DNA from: Pseudomonadales bacterium
GTDB lineage: Bacteria > Pseudomonadota > Gammaproteobacteria > Pseudomonadales > Litorivicinaceae
Assembly: GCA_012269655.1 (NCBI GenBank)
Contig: JAAXJV010000130.1
Coordinates: 1 to 10,479 of the forward strand
Length of the DNA stretch: 10,479 bases
Direction of reading: 5' to 3'
The position numbers and the translations under genes were made by a program. Numbering within the stretch: position 1 is the stretch's first letter; the number at the start of each line of letters is the position of its first letter. Positions 1 to 8,176 of this stretch are shown here, in pieces. A model generated the notes under the pieces. The model had not been told where the DNA came from. It did no database searches and worked only from the letters and a program-made list of their open reading frames with translations.

Positions 1-862
1 CGAGTTATTCCGTTTGGAAGTACCTGAGATCAGCGAAGAAGTGATTGAAATTCGTGGTGCGGCTCGTGATCCGGGTAGCCGAGCCAAGATTGCGGTTAAA
101 ACCAATGATGGCCGTATCGATCCCGTTGGTGCCTGCGTTGGTATGCGCGGCAGCCGAGTCCAAGCCGTTTCAAACGAATTGAATAACGAGCGTGTCGACA
201 TTGTGTTGTGGGACGATAACCCAGCGCAGTTGGTCATCAACGCGCTCAGCCCCGCAGAAGTGGCGTCCATCGTAGTTGATGAAGAAACCGACACCATGGA
301 TGTGGCGGTGGCCGAGGACAACCTAGCCCAGGCGATTGGACGCGGTGGGCAGAATGTACGTCTGGCGTCTGACCTGACCGGTTGGAACATCAACATCATG
401 ACGTTGGAAGACGCCGAGAGTCGTCGTGAGGCCGAAGCCGAAGCCTTTGTCGCGCGCTTTGTCGAGCAGCTTGATATCGATGAAGACCTGGCACTGGCAT
501 TGGTCGAAGAAGGCTTCACCACACTCGAAGAAATCGTCTACGTGCCTCGCGACGAAATGTTGGAAATCGAAGGCTTCGAAGAAGATTTGGTTGACGCATT
601 GCGTGAGCGTGCAAAAGACGCGCTGTTGAATTTGGAGCTGGCGCGTGAAGAGCGCCTGGAAGGGCGTGAGCCAGCTGAAGACCTGTTGAACATGGAAGGC
701 ATGGATCGTGCCTTGGCGTTCAAAATGGCAGAAATCGACATTCGCACCATGGAAGACCTGGCCGAGCAGGCGGTTGATGAATTGATGGTGATCGAAGGCA
801 TGGATGAAGAACGAGCGGCCGCCCTGATTATGAAGGCGCGTGAGCCCTGGTTCGCAGAGTAA
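1..862 (+). CDS. nusA: Transcription termination/antitermination factor NusA, C-terminal part (5' end outside window)
   Basis: NusA binds RNA polymerase and nascent RNA and modulates pausing, termination and antitermination. The reading frame is open from base 2, beginning with [10 protein letters not shown] at the end of the S1 domain, and runs 286 residues to TAA at 860-862. About 200 N-terminal residues (the polymerase-binding domain and most of S1) lie upstream of the window, judging from the roughly 495-residue E. coli protein. Two KH modules are visible, with GxxG loops GMRG (bases 140-151) and GRGG (338-349). Two acidic helix-hairpin-helix repeats follow: AR1 around [16 protein letters not shown] and AR2 around [18 protein letters not shown]2 is the repeat that contacts the RNA polymerase alpha C-terminal domain in E. 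coli. It heads the infB operon, and its stop overlaps the infB ribosome-binding site. The apparent TTG start at base 14 is only an internal Leu codon. Confidence 0.97.
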   Translation, partial: ELFRLEVPEISEEVIEIRGAARDPGSRAKIAVKTNDGRIDPVGACVGMRGSRVQAVSNELNNERVDIVLWDDNPAQLVINALSPAEVASIVVDEETDTMDVAVAEDNLAQAIGRGGQNVRLASDLTGWNINIMTLEDAESRREAEAEAFVARFVEQLDIDEDLALALVEEGFTTLEEIVYVPRDEMLEIEGFEEDLVDALRERAKDALLNLELAREERLEGREPAEDLLNMEGMDRALAFKMAEIDIRTMEDLAEQAVDELMVIEGMDEERAAALIMKAREPWFAE

Positions 863-875
863 GGAGAAGAGAACA

Positions 876-3560
876 TTGGCTGATACAACTGTTGCTCAAC
901 TCGCAGAGCTAGTCGGAACACCGACGGAAAAACTATTAAAGCAAATGACTGATGCAGGCCTGCCGCAAAAGGCAGCGGGCGATAGCGTCACGGACTCAGA
1001 AAAGGCGACTTTGCTGGCCCACCTGAAAAAGGCCCATGGTCAAGCCGGAGAGGCTGAGCCCACTCGCGTCACCTTGAAGCGCAAAACCAACACCACACTG
1101 AAGTTGGGTGGTGGACGCGGCGGCAAGACGGTGGCGGTCGAAGTGCGTAAGAAGCGTACTTACGTGCGTCGTGATGCAGCAGAAACCGAAGCGCCTGAAG
1201 CACCGGTCGAAGAACCCAAGGTGGAAACGCCGGTCGAGCCGGTAGTTGAAGCGGCACCTGCGGTCGAGCCCGTAGCCGAGGTCGAAAAAACACCCGAGCC
1301 GGAAGCTAAACCGGAGCCCGTAGTCGAGCCCGAGCCTGTGGCCGAAGACGCGCCTGCGGCTGAGCCTGCCAAGGACGATAAGCCCAAGGTGCAGCTTAAG
1401 CGCACCGAGATTCCGATGGACGATCTGGATCGACTGGCTGCAGCTCGTCGAGCAAGCCGCGAGAAGCGCGAGGCAGACGCCTTAGAGGCTGCAGCTCGGC
1501 GCAAGAAGAAAGCGGACGATGAAGCCCGTGCCAAGGCGGCCGCTGAGGCCCGTGCACTGGCCGAGGTGCAGGCCAAAGCCAATGTTCAGGCGGCTCCGGC
1601 TCCTGACAGCGGTCGCGCGGATCGTCGTGGCCGCGGTCCAGACAAGCCCAAAGGCGGTGGTGTCAATGATCGCTTCTCTAAGAAACGTGGCGGTGGTCGC
1701 AATCAGCGTGAAGAGCGCAAGCCCAAAGGCAAGAAACTACGTGGTGGAGAAGCGGTAGCAGAGATGCAACAGGCGAACGCTTTCCAAGCGCCGACCGCAC
1801 CGATTATCCGTGAGGTTACGATTTCCGGCCCCATTACGCCGGGTGAAATCGCCCAGCAAATGGCGGTCAAATCTGGCGAAGTCATCAAGACGCTGATGAA
1901 GATGGGCACCATGGCCACCATCAACCAAGCCATCGATGAAGACACTGCTGAGCTGTTGGTCGACGAGATGGGCCACAAGGTCAAGCGTGTCGCTGAAAAC
2001 GCCGAGGAAGAGGCGCTGGTCAGCGAAGTGCAGTACGACGAGAGTAAGGCCACCACCCGTGCGCCGGTGGTGACCGTGATGGGTCACGTTGACCACGGCA
2101 AGACATCCCTTTTGGACCGGATTCGCCAGACCCGTGTAACGGCGGGCGAAGCCGGCGGTATTACCCAGCACATTGGTGCTTACCACGTTGATACCCCCAA
2201 TGGCATGGTCACCTTTATCGATACACCCGGCCACGCAGCCTTTACTGAAATGCGTGCTCGCGGAGCACAGGTCACCGACATCGTTATTCTGGTGGTTGCA
2301 GCGGACGACGGTGTGATGCCACAGACCGAAGAAGCTGTTCAGCACGCCCGTGCCGGTGGCGTTCCTCTGGTCGTTGCCGTGAACAAAATGGACAAAGAAC
2401 AGGCAGACCCTGATCGAGTCAAAAACGAGCTGGCCCAGCGCGAAGTGATTCCGGAAGACTGGGGCGGCGACGTGCAGTTTGTGCCGGTCTCGGCGATGAC
2501 GGGTCATGGAATTGACGAGTTGTTGGAAGCCGTTCTGCTTCAGGCCGAAGTGCTTGAATTAACGGCGGTTGCAGACGGTCCTGCTACCGGTACGGTTGTG
2601 GAATCACGTCTAGATAAGGGACGGGGTCCGGTTGCAACGGTATTGGTTCAGCAAGGCACGCTCAAGAAAGGCGATGTTATCCTGGCGGGCGAGCAAGTCG
2701 GTAAGGTGCGCACGTTGATCGATGAAAACGGTACGCAGACCAGCGAAGCCGGTCCTTCGATTCCGGTCGAGGTTCTGGGTCTTGCAGGTACACCGAACGC
2801 GGGTGACAACTTCCAAATTGTTGAAAGCGAGCGTAAAGCCCGTGAAGTGGCCGAGATGCGCCGCAGCAAAGCGAAAGAGCAAGAGCAGCGTCGCCAACAA
2901 GCGGCGAAGTTGGACCAGATGTTTGCCAACATGGGCGCAGACGAAGTTCAGGTTCTGAATATCGTTCTGAAAACCGATGTTCGCGGTACGCTTGAAGCAT
3001 TGACGGCACAGCTAGAAAAACTGTCGACCGACGAAGTTAAAGTCAACGTGATCAGTTCGGGTGTCGGTGGTATTACGGGCTCTGACGCTAACTTGGCATT
3101 GTCTGCCGAGGCCGTGATCCTAGGCTTTAACGTCCGTGCCGACAGTGCATCTCGTAAGATCATCGAACGTGAAAACATCGATTTGCGCTACTACAGCGTG
3201 ATCTACGACATCATTGACGATATCAAGGCAGCGATGTCTGGCTTGCTGGCGCCTGAATTGCGCGAAGAAATCGTGGGCGTGGCCGAAGTGCGTGACGTAT
3301 TTAACTCGCCCAAGTTCGGTCAAGTGGCCGGCTGTATGGTGGTCGAAGGCACGGTCTACCGTCAGAAGCGTATCCGCGTGTTGCGTGACAACATCGTGAT
3401 TTACGAAGGCGAGCTCGAATCCTTGCGTCGCTTCAAAGATGACGTTCAAGAAGTCCGCAACAACATGGAATGTGGTATCGCGGTTAAGGCGTACAACGAC
3501 GTGAAGCCGGGCGACAAGATCGAGGTGTTCGACACCAAAGAAGTGGCGCGGACGCTGTAA
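876..3560 (+). CDS. infB: Translation initiation factor IF-2 (TTG start)
   Basis: IF2 is the GTPase that delivers fMet-tRNA to the 30S subunit and promotes subunit joining. The 894 residues are close to the 890 of E. coli. The TTG at 876 is chosen because AAGGAG (861-866) lies 9 nt upstream, overlapping the nusA stop, and because the product starts (M)[12 protein letters not shown] like other IF2 N domains. The upstream GTG at 840 lies inside nusA and has no such support. Order of domains: small N domain (1-50); Pro/Glu/Val/Ala-rich low-complexity linker (about 102-168); Lys/Arg/Ala-rich helix (about 185-238); Gly/Arg-rich stretch; second IF2-N domain (about 312-369); G domain with GHVDHGKT (403-410), DTPGH (449-453), NKMD (503-506) and an SAMTGHG G5 region; domain II; C domains ending with the fMet-tRNA-binding module ([11 protein letters not shown]). 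It belongs to the nusA-infB-rbfA-truB transcription unit. Confidence 0.98.
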   Translation: MADTTVAQLAELVGTPTEKLLKQMTDAGLPQKAAGDSVTDSEKATLLAHLKKAHGQAGEAEPTRVTLKRKTNTTLKLGGGRGGKTVAVEVRKKRTYVRRDAAETEAPEAPVEEPKVETPVEPVVEAAPAVEPVAEVEKTPEPEAKPEPVVEPEPVAEDAPAAEPAKDDKPKVQLKRTEIPMDDLDRLAAARRASREKREADALEAAARRKKKADDEARAKAAAEARALAEVQAKANVQAAPAPDSGRADRRGRGPDKPKGGGVNDRFSKKRGGGRNQREERKPKGKKLRGGEAVAEMQQANAFQAPTAPIIREVTISGPITPGEIAQQMAVKSGEVIKTLMKMGTMATINQAIDEDTAELLVDEMGHKVKRVAENAEEEALVSEVQYDESKATTRAPVVTVMGHVDHGKTSLLDRIRQTRVTAGEAGGITQHIGAYHVDTPNGMVTFIDTPGHAAFTEMRARGAQVTDIVILVVAADDGVMPQTEEAVQHARAGGVPLVVAVNKMDKEQADPDRVKNELAQREVIPEDWGGDVQFVPVSAMTGHGIDELLEAVLLQAEVLELTAVADGPATGTVVESRLDKGRGPVATVLVQQGTLKKGDVILAGEQVGKVRTLIDENGTQTSEAGPSIPVEVLGLAGTPNAGDNFQIVESERKAREVAEMRRSKAKEQEQRRQQAAKLDQMFANMGADEVQVLNIVLKTDVRGTLEALTAQLEKLSTDEVKVNVISSGVGGITGSDANLALSAEAVILGFNVRADSASRKIIERENIDLRYYSVIYDIIDDIKAAMSGLLAPELREEIVGVAEVRDVFNSPKFGQVAGCMVVEGTVYRQKRIRVLRDNIVIYEGELESLRRFKDDVQEVRNNMECGIAVKAYNDVKPGDKIEVFDTKEVARTL

Positions 3561-3950
3561 ATGGCACGTGAGTTCAAGCGAGCCGATCGGCTGGGTGAGC
3601 AGATTCAGCGAGAGGTGGCCGAGTTACTTCAGTTCCACTCTCGCGAACCCTTGCCCGGACTCGTGACGGTGAGTGGTGTGTCGCTGACCCGAGATATGGG
3701 GTATGCCGACATTCACATTTCGGTGCTGGGTGGGGGTGATGATGCCGTCGCCGTTGCGATGGAACGAATTGAAGCGCAAAAGGGCTTTTTTCGGACCGAG
3801 CTGAGTCAGCGATTGCACATTCGCCGTGTGCCTGAATTGCGTTTCTTTTCCGACGAGACTGCGGAAAAGGGCGCCGCCATGCGCAAATTGATTATCGAAG
3901 CACGCTCCAAAGACTCGGATCGTCAGGCGCCAGACGGCGACAAGGAATAA
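3561..3950 (+). CDS. rbfA: 30S ribosome-binding factor RbfA
   Basis: RbfA is a single KH-like domain protein that binds the immature 30S subunit near helix 1 of 16S rRNA and assists late maturation, notably in the cold in E. coli. The 129 residues compare with 133 in E. coli. The N-terminal MAREFKRADRLGEQIQREVA and the signature RVPELRFFSDETAEKGAAM are diagnostic. The ATG follows the infB TAA with no intervening base and lacks a strong Shine-Dalgarno, so translation is probably coupled to infB termination (inference). The placement between infB and truB matches the conserved gammaproteobacterial order. Confidence 0.96.
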   Translation: MAREFKRADRLGEQIQREVAELLQFHSREPLPGLVTVSGVSLTRDMGYADIHISVLGGGDDAVAVAMERIEAQKGFFRTELSQRLHIRRVPELRFFSDETAEKGAAMRKLIIEARSKDSDRQAPDGDKE

Positions 3951-3953
3951 CAC

Positions 3954-4883
3954 ATGGGACGTCGTAGAAAACCGCGAGGGCGTCGGTTCGATGGCGTATT
4001 GCTATTAGATAAGCCTCAGGGCATTACCTCTAATGCTGCGCTACAGACCGTCAAGCGCCTTTATAATGCGGACAAAGCCGGCCACACAGGCTCTTTAGAT
4101 CCCTTGGCCACTGGTATGTTGCCGATCCTGTTTGGTGAAGGCACAAAGCTGTCTCGCCTACTGCTAGAGGCCGACAAGGTTTACACCACCACTGCCAAAC
4201 TCGGCGTCACCACCAATACCGGTGACAGCGATGGCGAGGTGTTAGAGACTCGGGATGTGCCAGAAATCAGCGATGAACAGCTTGAAGCGGTTCTAGAAAC
4301 CTTCCGGGGTGACGGTGAGCAGGTGCCCAGCATGTTCTCGGCCCTTAAAAAAGACGGCAAAAAGCTGTACGAACTGGCCCGGGAAGGTGTCGAAGTGGAG
4401 CGTGAAGCTCGCCCCATCCATATTTTTGATTTGACCTTAACGGATCGTGGATCGGATTGGGTGTCTCTGCGGGTACATTGTTCCAAGGGCACCTACGTGC
4501 GAAGTTTGGTCGAAGACATCGGCCGGGCTTTAGATTGTGGCGCACATGTGGTTCAATTGCGCCGCACAGATGTGGCCGGCTTTGACGCCAGTCGCATGGT
4601 AACGCTGGACGAGCTGAATTCGTTGCGTGATGAGCGTGCTTTTGAAGCCATGGATGCCTTGTGTGGCCCCATCAATTCGTTGGCAGATCATCTACCTCGT
4701 TTTGAACTCACCGCGGAAGAGGTCAATTGGGTCCTACAGGGCCAGTCATTGATCATTCCCGGCGCCCCGACTTCTGGGGATTTAGCATTGGTTGATGCGC
4801 AGGGTCAGTTAGTGGCCTTGGGCGCAATGGCAGACGACGGTCGGGTAGGTCCGACGCGACTGCTTAGAAAAACGGATCAATAA
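3954..4883 (+). CDS. truB: tRNA pseudouridine(55) synthase TruB
   Basis: TruB isomerises U55 to pseudouridine in the T loop of tRNAs and also acts as a tRNA chaperone. The 309 residues are close to the E. coli length of 314. The N-terminal motif GVLLLDKPQGITSN is followed by GHTGSLDPLATGMLP, whose Asp49 is the catalytic nucleophile (Asp48 in E. coli). The conserved YTTTAKLG and CSKGTYVRSL motifs are present, and the last 60 or so residues form the PUA-like C-terminal region. The gene starts 3 nt after rbfA, with an AAGGA ribosome-binding site (3942-3946) that overlaps the rbfA end. It is co-directional with rpsO, 80 nt downstream. Confidence 0.97.
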   Translation: MGRRRKPRGRRFDGVLLLDKPQGITSNAALQTVKRLYNADKAGHTGSLDPLATGMLPILFGEGTKLSRLLLEADKVYTTTAKLGVTTNTGDSDGEVLETRDVPEISDEQLEAVLETFRGDGEQVPSMFSALKKDGKKLYELAREGVEVEREARPIHIFDLTLTDRGSDWVSLRVHCSKGTYVRSLVEDIGRALDCGAHVVQLRRTDVAGFDASRMVTLDELNSLRDERAFEAMDALCGPINSLADHLPRFELTAEEVNWVLQGQSLIIPGAPTSGDLALVDAQGQLVALGAMADDGRVGPTRLLRKTDQ

Positions 4884-4903
4884 CGATCCATAGGTGGCTG
4901 CAG

Positions 4904-4944
4904 ATATGCGCGGTCACCGGGGCAATTCGGCCCTTTAGGCATAT
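4904..4944 (+). promoter_or_regulatory. Nested stem-loop in the rpsO leader
   Basis: In the 80-nt truB-rpsO gap, ATATGC (4904-4909) can pair with GCATAT (4939-4944). This encloses an inner hairpin of GGGGC (4919-4923) with GCCCT (4930-4934), one G-U pair, and the loop AATTCG. The outer 3' arm ends 5 nt before the AGGAGG ribosome-binding site (4950-4955). In E. coli, S15 represses its own translation by binding a structured region at its ribosome-binding site, so this may be the corresponding autoregulatory leader. It could instead be a weak truB terminator, since the inner stem is followed by TTT. Pairing is seen in the sequence. The role is inferred. Confidence 0.4.
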
Positions 4945-4963
4945 TCCATAGGAGGAACTAGCC

Positions 4964-5233
4964 ATGGCACTAACCGCCGAAGCAAAAGCTGCAATCGTTG
5001 AAAAATTCGGTCGCGGTGAAAACGACACCGGATCACCTGAAGTTCAGGTCGCGTTGTTGACTGCGAACATCGAAGGTCTGCAGGGTCACTTCAAGAGCAA
5101 CATTCATGACCACCACAGCCGTCGTGGTCTGATCCGCATGGTTAACCAGCGTCGTAAGTTGCTGGACTACCTCAAGGGCAAGAGCGTTGAGCGCTACTCA
5201 GCCCTGATTAAAGAGCTCGGCCTACGCCGCTAA
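4964..5233 (+). CDS. rpsO: 30S ribosomal protein S15
   Basis: S15 is a primary-binding 16S rRNA protein of the 30S platform and forms an intersubunit bridge. At 89 residues it has the usual length, with the family hallmarks [28 protein letters not shown] and the C-terminal [12 protein letters not shown]. The ATG is preceded by a strong AGGAGG (4950-4955) at 8-nt spacing, the best ribosome-binding site in the window and fitting for an abundant protein. It lies between truB and pnp, as in E. coli, and is followed directly by a strong hairpin terminator. Autorepression by S15 through the leader is expected from the family and not proven here. Confidence 0.98.
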   Translation: MALTAEAKAAIVEKFGRGENDTGSPEVQVALLTANIEGLQGHFKSNIHDHHSRRGLIRMVNQRRKLLDYLKGKSVERYSALIKELGLRR

Positions 5234-5242
5234 GCTCTTAAA

Positions 5243-5270
5243 AAAATGGCCCGCAAGTGCGGGTCATTTT
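5243..5270 (+). terminator. rpsO hairpin terminator / attenuator before pnp
   Basis: TGGCCCGC (5247-5254) pairs with GCGGGTCA (5259-5266) around the loop AAGT, with one G-U pair. The stem is extended by A-T pairs from the flanking A tract and TTTT (5267-5270). This is a standard intrinsic terminator placed 13 nt after the rpsO stop. The pnp ribosome-binding site begins only 4 nt past the T tract, so pnp expression from upstream promoters must read through this hairpin or be processed around it. Confidence 0.85.
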
Positions 5271-5289
5271 CGTTGGAAGGAATGGAAAA

Positions 5290-7368
5290 TTGACTATTGT
5301 AAAAAAATCCTTCGAGTTTGGCGGTCAGACCGTCACGCTTGAAACTGGGCGCATCGCCCGTCAAGCCTCAGGTGCCGTTCTGGTCACCATGGGCAAAACT
5401 CAACTGCTAGCGACCGTGGTTGCCGCCAAAGGCGTCAAACCCGGGCAGGACTTCTTCCCGCTATCAGTTCACTACCAAGAGAAGACCTACGCAGCCGGTC
5501 GTATCCCCGGCGGTTTCTTCAAGCGTGAAGGTCGTCCTACCGAACATGAAACACTGATTTCGCGTCTGTGTGATCGCCCAATTCGTCCCTTGTTTCCCAA
5601 AGGCTTCATGAACGAAGTCCAGGTGATCCTAACGGTGATGAGCCTAGAACCAGGTCGCGACGCAGATACCGCAGCGATGATTGGTCAGTCAGCGGCATTG
5701 GCTGTCTCTGGCATACCCTTCAATGGTCCGATTGGTGCCGCGAAAGTGGGCTTTAGCACCGACGGCGAGTACATCCTGAACCCTTCAAAGGCTCAGTTAG
5801 AAACCAGCCGCCTGGAAATGGTCGTCGCCGGTACTGCCGACGCGGTATTGATGGTGGAGTCCGAAGCCGAGGAAATGACCGAAGACCAGATGCTGGGCGC
5901 GGTTTTGTTTGCTCATGAAGAGATGCAGGAAACCATCGAAGTCATCAAGGCCTTTGCCGCCGAAGCAGAGCAAAAGACCTTTGATTGGACTGCGCCTGAA
6001 GAAGACACCACTTTGTCTTCATTGGTGGCACCCTATGCTGAGCGTGTGGCAGCGGCCTATCGCATCACCGACAAGATGGAACGTTACGAAGCGCTGGGCA
6101 CCATTCGTGCGGAAGCAGCAGCGGAACTGGCCAATGACGATTACGATGCCGACGCCATTGGCGCGGGTATCGGCAAGCTAGAAAAAACTGCGGTACGTGA
6201 AGCGGTTTTGAATGGTGAGCCTCGTATCGATGGTCGTGATCACACCACGGTTCGTCCGATCAATGTTGAAGTGGGCGTGTTGGATCAGACGCACGGTAGT
6301 TCGCTATTCACCCGTGGTGAGACGCAGGCGATCGTGGCGGCAACACTGGGCACGTTGAAAGACTCTCAGATGATTGATTCGCTGTCGGGTACTTACACCG
6401 ATCGTTTCATGCTGCACTACAACTTCCCTCCCTTCTCAGTGGGTGAAGCGGGCTTCATGGGCGGACCTAAACGTCGCGAAATCGGCCACGGCCGTCTAGC
6501 ACGTCGCGGTATTCAAGCCGTATTGCCCAGTGAAGAAGAATTCCCCTATGCATTGCGCGTGGTCAGTGAGATCACCGAATCTAACGGCTCATCGTCGATG
6601 GCGTCCGTGTGCGGTTCGTCTTTGGCACTGATGGATGCGGGTGTTCCCTTGCGTGCACCGGTGGCCGGTATTGCCATGGGCTTGGTCAAAGATGGCGATC
6701 GTTTTGCCGTATTGACTGACATCTTAGGTGACGAAGATCACTTGGGCGACATGGACTTCAAAGTGGCCGGTACCGCTGAAGGCGTGACTGCGCTGCAGAT
6801 GGACATCAAGATCGAAGGCATTAACGAAGAAATCATGGAAACTGCCCTGGAGCAGGCCATGCATGCTCGTTTGCACATCCTAGGCGAAATGAACAAGGTC
6901 ATCAGCGAGTCACGTGACGAACTGGCGGCTACGGCGCCTCGTATGAGCACCATGAAGATTGATCCGGACAAGATTCGTGATGTGATCGGTAAGGGTGGCG
7001 CCGTGATCCGTGATCTGACTGAAAAGTCAGGTGCATCGATCGATCTTGACGACGATGGCACGGTCCGCATTTACGCGGCGAGCCAAGACAGTGCAGACAT
7101 GGCTAAGCAAATGATTTTGGCGATTACGGCAGAAGCCGAAGTCGGCAACATCTACGAGGGAACCGTCGCGCGTATCGTAGACTTCGGTGCCTTTGTCACT
7201 ATCTTGCCGGGCAAAGACGGTCTGGTTCACATTAGTCAGATCAGCGAAGAGCGTGTTGAGAAAGTGACCGACTACCTAGAAGAAGGCCAGACGGTCAAGG
7301 TCAAGGTATTGGACGTCGATGCACGTGGACGCATCAAACTGTCGATGAAGGATTTGGAAGAGGAGTAA
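5290..7368 (+). CDS. pnp: Polynucleotide phosphorylase (TTG start)
   Basis: PNPase is the phosphorolytic 3'-5' exoribonuclease of the RNA degradosome and forms a trimer. The start TTG at 5290 has GGAAGG (5275-5280) at 9-nt spacing and gives (M)[19 protein letters not shown], aligned with the E. coli N-terminus. An upstream in-frame GTG at 5257 falls in the terminator loop and is rejected. The 692 residues contain a first RNase PH domain ([23 protein letters not shown]), a helical linker, a second, catalytic RNase PH domain with [12 protein letters not shown], a KH domain with GKGG (567-570), and a C-terminal S1 domain ([16 protein letters not shown]). Asp483, Asp489 and Lys491 match E. coli Asp486, Asp492 and Lys494. 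Only 56 nt separate it from rpsO, leaving little room for the long autoregulated leader known in E. coli. Confidence 0.98.
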   Translation: MTIVKKSFEFGGQTVTLETGRIARQASGAVLVTMGKTQLLATVVAAKGVKPGQDFFPLSVHYQEKTYAAGRIPGGFFKREGRPTEHETLISRLCDRPIRPLFPKGFMNEVQVILTVMSLEPGRDADTAAMIGQSAALAVSGIPFNGPIGAAKVGFSTDGEYILNPSKAQLETSRLEMVVAGTADAVLMVESEAEEMTEDQMLGAVLFAHEEMQETIEVIKAFAAEAEQKTFDWTAPEEDTTLSSLVAPYAERVAAAYRITDKMERYEALGTIRAEAAAELANDDYDADAIGAGIGKLEKTAVREAVLNGEPRIDGRDHTTVRPINVEVGVLDQTHGSSLFTRGETQAIVAATLGTLKDSQMIDSLSGTYTDRFMLHYNFPPFSVGEAGFMGGPKRREIGHGRLARRGIQAVLPSEEEFPYALRVVSEITESNGSSSMASVCGSSLALMDAGVPLRAPVAGIAMGLVKDGDRFAVLTDILGDEDHLGDMDFKVAGTAEGVTALQMDIKIEGINEEIMETALEQAMHARLHILGEMNKVISESRDELAATAPRMSTMKIDPDKIRDVIGKGGAVIRDLTEKSGASIDLDDDGTVRIYAASQDSADMAKQMILAITAEAEVGNIYEGTVARIVDFGAFVTILPGKDGLVHISQISEERVEKVTDYLEEGQTVKVKVLDVDARGRIKLSMKDLEEE

Positions 7369-7382
7369 TCCGACGCCAATCC

Positions 7383-7414
7383 AAAAAAAGCCGAGCTTAT
7401 TGCTCGGCTTTTTT
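7383..7414. terminator. Bidirectional intrinsic terminator between pnp and ratB
   Basis: GCCGAGC (7390-7396) pairs perfectly with GCTCGGC (7402-7408) around the loop TTATT. It is flanked by seven A on the left and six T on the right, so it works as an intrinsic terminator on both strands. On the plus strand it ends the pnp transcript, 14 nt after the stop. On the minus strand it ends ratB, whose last codons form one arm and whose TAA lies in the loop. Confidence 0.92.
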
Positions 7415-7690
7415 GTTTTTGGCCGCCCGATTAAGTCGCGCTTGCTTCGGGTCAATTAACAGCGGGCGATAAATCTCGACCCGATCACCCTCAACCAATA
7501 CGCGCTCAGCCGGTTTCTTTTCCAATTTGTTCCAAACGCCTGCCTGATATTCATCTAAGTTGATCTCAGGGAAAAGTTGGTGGATTCCCGATTGCACGAT
7601 GGCCTGGTGAACGGTAGTGCCTTCGGCGACCTCTAAGCCCAGAATTTTCTGTTCCGCGGGCGTGGCGTAGGCCACTTCGATCTGGATCAC
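7397..7690 (-). CDS. ratB: RnfH/RatB family ubiquitin-like protein (GTG start)
   Basis: This is a 97-residue member of the RnfH (UPF0125) family with a beta-grasp, ubiquitin-like fold. Its molecular role is not settled. In E. coli the homologue is ratB (yfjF), the second gene after ratA. Diagnostic stretches are IEVAYATPAEQKI near the start and ERVLVEGDRVEIYRPLLIDPKQAR near the end, followed by a basic tail (RLNRAAKNKKAEQ). The GTG start (7690-7688) overlaps the ratA TGA as GTGA, so translation is probably coupled. The TAA stop sits in the loop of the bidirectional terminator. Family assignment is firm. Function remains open. Confidence 0.93.
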   Translation of the reverse strand: MIQIEVAYATPAEQKILGLEVAEGTTVHQAIVQSGIHQLFPEINLDEYQAGVWNKLEKKPAERVLVEGDRVEIYRPLLIDPKQARLNRAAKNKKAEQ

Positions 7691-8118
7691 GCGTAGACCT
7701 CGTCAGCACGATCACAAAAGGCCTCGACCATGGTGTTGGCGACCTGTGTGAAAACCGGGCCCAGCGCCATGGCGGTCAATTTACTGCCCATATCGAATTC
7801 TAAATCCAGTGAAACTTGGCAGGCATCATCGCCTTTGGGGTCGAACGTCCATGCGCCTTTGAAGTGCTTAAAGGGCCCCTCAACTAAGCCCAATTCAATG
7901 GACTGGCCGGCAACGCGTTGATTTCGGGTCGTGAATGAATGACGCAGTTTGCCTTTGGCCAGAGATAGCTCGGCTACCATGACGGAATCGGTCTGCTCGA
8001 GTACCACCGCATTGGCACACCAGGGCAAAAAATCGGGATAACGGGCGACGTCATCGACTAGGTCGAACATTTGCTGGGCACTGTGAAAAACGAGGGCGGA
8101 TTTGGCGATTTTTTTCAT
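7687..8118 (-). CDS. ratA: RatA, START/COQ10-like domain protein
   Basis: This 143-residue protein belongs to the RatA/COQ10 family of START-domain (polyketide cyclase-like) proteins. E. coli RatA was reported to bind 50S subunits and block 70S association, while eukaryotic COQ10 binds coenzyme Q. Which role applies here is unknown. Typical features are the start MKKIAKSALVFHSAQQMFDLVDDVARYPDFLPWC (positions 1-34, with the YPxFLPWC motif), the central LVEGPFKHFKGAWTF stretch, and the C-terminal amphipathic helix beginning after LTAMALGPVF. It is the first gene of a minus-strand pair with ratB (4-nt overlap) and is divergent from smpB, the arrangement known in E. coli. No Shine-Dalgarno precedes the ATG, while a perfect TATAAT ends 6 nt upstream of it, suggesting a leaderless message. 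Confidence 0.95.
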   Translation of the reverse strand: MKKIAKSALVFHSAQQMFDLVDDVARYPDFLPWCANAVVLEQTDSVMVAELSLAKGKLRHSFTTRNQRVAGQSIELGLVEGPFKHFKGAWTFDPKGDDACQVSLDLEFDMGSKLTAMALGPVFTQVANTMVEAFCDRADEVYA

Positions 8119-8124
8119 GCGCGC

Positions 8125-8130
8125 ATTATA
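8125..8130 (-). promoter_or_regulatory. -10 element TATAAT of the ratA promoter
   Basis: On the minus strand a perfect TATAAT (8130-8125) ends 6 nt before the ratA ATG (8118). Transcription starting the usual 7 or so nt downstream would begin at or within a base or two of the ATG. No good -35 hexamer is seen at 16-18 nt spacing, where the sequence is GC-rich (GCGCGC). Confidence is moderate because the -10 matches perfectly but stands alone. Confidence 0.5.
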
Positions 8131-8139
8131 CCCTAGCTA

Positions 8140-8167
8140 TTGAATTAGCGCGCTTTCAGAGTATCCT
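8140..8167 (+). promoter_or_regulatory. Candidate smpB promoter
   Basis: TTGAAT (8140-8145) and TATCCT (8162-8167) lie 16 nt apart on the plus strand, 9 nt before the smpB ATG at 8177. Both match the sigma-70 consensus only partly. The interval is shared with the divergent ratA promoter, so the two could interfere. No Shine-Dalgarno is seen before the smpB ATG. Confidence 0.35.
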
Positions 8168-8176
8168 CGCCCACCC

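Noticed and set aside
840..875. infB starting at GTG 840
   Set aside because: This would overlap nusA and add 12 residues without homology. TTG 876 has the better ribosome-binding site and the expected N-terminus.
1764..1766. Internal start for a short IF2 form, as in E. coli
   Set aside because: Several ATG codons exist in the linker region, but none has a convincing Shine-Dalgarno at proper spacing, so no short isoform is claimed.
1737..2507. A 256-codon open frame on the minus strand inside infB
   Set aside because: It is antisense to the conserved IF2 G-domain region, has no recognisable family features, and is explained by the codon bias of infB.
5282..5293. Tiny frame ATG-GAA-AAT-TGA overlapping the pnp TTG
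   Set aside because: Its ATG is only 1 nt from the GGAAGG site, too close for normal initiation, so it is probably chance.
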